This document shows, in pieces, positions 13,751-14,098 of a DNA stretch of 14,098 nt. The stretch spans positions 1 to 14,098 of the forward strand of contig JAZRLO010000004.1 in assembly GCA_045646845.1 (NCBI GenBank), given 5' to 3'. Each line of letters starts with the position of its first letter. The first letter of the stretch is position 1. A model generated the notes under the pieces. That model was not told the DNA's origin. It saw only the letters and a list, made by a program, of their open reading frames with translations, and searched no databases. Made by a program: the position numbers and the translations under genes. This stretch comes from HGM04593 sp045646845 (GTDB lineage Bacteria; Bacteroidota; Bacteroidia; Bacteroidales; Bacteroidaceae).

Positions 13751-14098
13751 GAATTAGAATTGTAATATTATCGATAATACTTTTCGGGATGTGCTGTGCA
13801 TGTTCCGAAAAATCATATTTTGATGAGCCTCGTCCTGAGATAACAGTTATATTGGGCTTAAGCGGTGCCGGGGACAATGGATATAATGATGAAATCCTGG
13901 CAGGAATTATGGATATAAATGAGTCTGCCGATGTCTCTCTTTCAATGATTAGTCCGGCATCAATGGATGATGCGAGGAGTGCATTGAGTACATGGGTCAA
14001 TAAAGATTTATCAGGAGTACATGCTCTGCTTGTTTTAGCGGGAAATGAATATGAATCCTTGGTACAGGATATTACACTTCCACAGAACAAGTCGATTC
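13747..14098 (+). CDS. lipoprotein resembling BMP/PnrA-type periplasmic-binding protein (cut by window edge)
   Basis: A GTG at 13747 overlaps the previous stop and opens 117 codons to the window edge. The N-terminus is a lipoprotein signal (LFGMCCACS; Cys19 is the likely lipid site, with Cys16 or Cys17 possible) followed by SEKSYFDE. The mature part reads PEITVILGLSGAGDNGYND, then EILAGIMDI and HALLVLAGNEYESLVQDI. This resembles the start of BMP/PnrA (Med) family solute-binding proteins, whose first strand leads into a G-DxxxN motif and whose second strand ends in a G-containing loop. The overlap puts it in the MACPF operon. It may be a receptor, immunity or substrate-capturing partner rather than part of a transporter. 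The family call is tentative because only the first ~117 residues are visible. Confidence 0.6.
   Translation, partial: MRIRIVILSIILFGMCCACSEKSYFDEPRPEITVILGLSGAGDNGYNDEILAGIMDINESADVSLSMISPASMDDARSALSTWVNKDLSGVHALLVLAGNEYESLVQDITLPQNKSI

Overview
The window looks like chromosome from a gut Bacteroidales bacterium (Bacteroides, Phocaeicola or a close relative). Candidate promoters carry the Bacteroidetes -7 element TAnnTTTG, starts lack Shine-Dalgarno sequences, several lipoproteins have an acidic stretch right after the lipobox cysteine, BACON domains recur, and the tryptophanase has the N-terminus I remember from Bacteroides TnaA. The genus assignment is inference.

Layout. (1) 1-783, minus strand: the N-terminal part of a PLD-nuclease/helicase-type protein, cut by the window edge. 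(2) 784-1403: no convincing protein gene. It holds a strongly structured element with its own candidate promoter, nested hairpins, a ~216-nt imperfect hairpin and an intrinsic terminator, together a candidate ~350-nt minus-strand RNA. (3) 1404-3869: a pRiA4b ORF-3-like gene and tryptophanase (tnaA), each preceded by a near-identical 51-bp promoter-containing repeat exactly 1150 bp apart. (4) 4231-7633: housekeeping-like genes: a secreted S37-type serine peptidase, an ABC ATPase without visible partners, and a MalY/PatB-type C-S lyase. (5) 7810-8261: a decayed AAA-type ATPase gene joined to the tail of an unrelated coding remnant. (6) 8272-9032: no convincing protein gene. It contains a serial array of hairpins, then a promoter, a short hairpin leader and a terminator. 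(7) 9033 to the window end: a tightly packed operon of three different lipoproteins, each BACON plus MACPF/perforin, followed by a fourth lipoprotein resembling BMP/PnrA periplasmic-binding proteins and cut by the window edge.

The most interesting part is region 7. Three tandem MACPF lipoproteins with a solute-binding-like lipoprotein, spaced +12, -1 and -4 nt, suggest a multi-component surface pore or antagonism system rather than a single BSAP-type toxin. Its leader appears to be controlled by transcription termination. The second point of interest is the structured RNA at 860-1210: its predicted 5' end falls at the start of its first helix, and its terminator tail matches that of the MACPF leader almost letter for letter. 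Function is not established for either.
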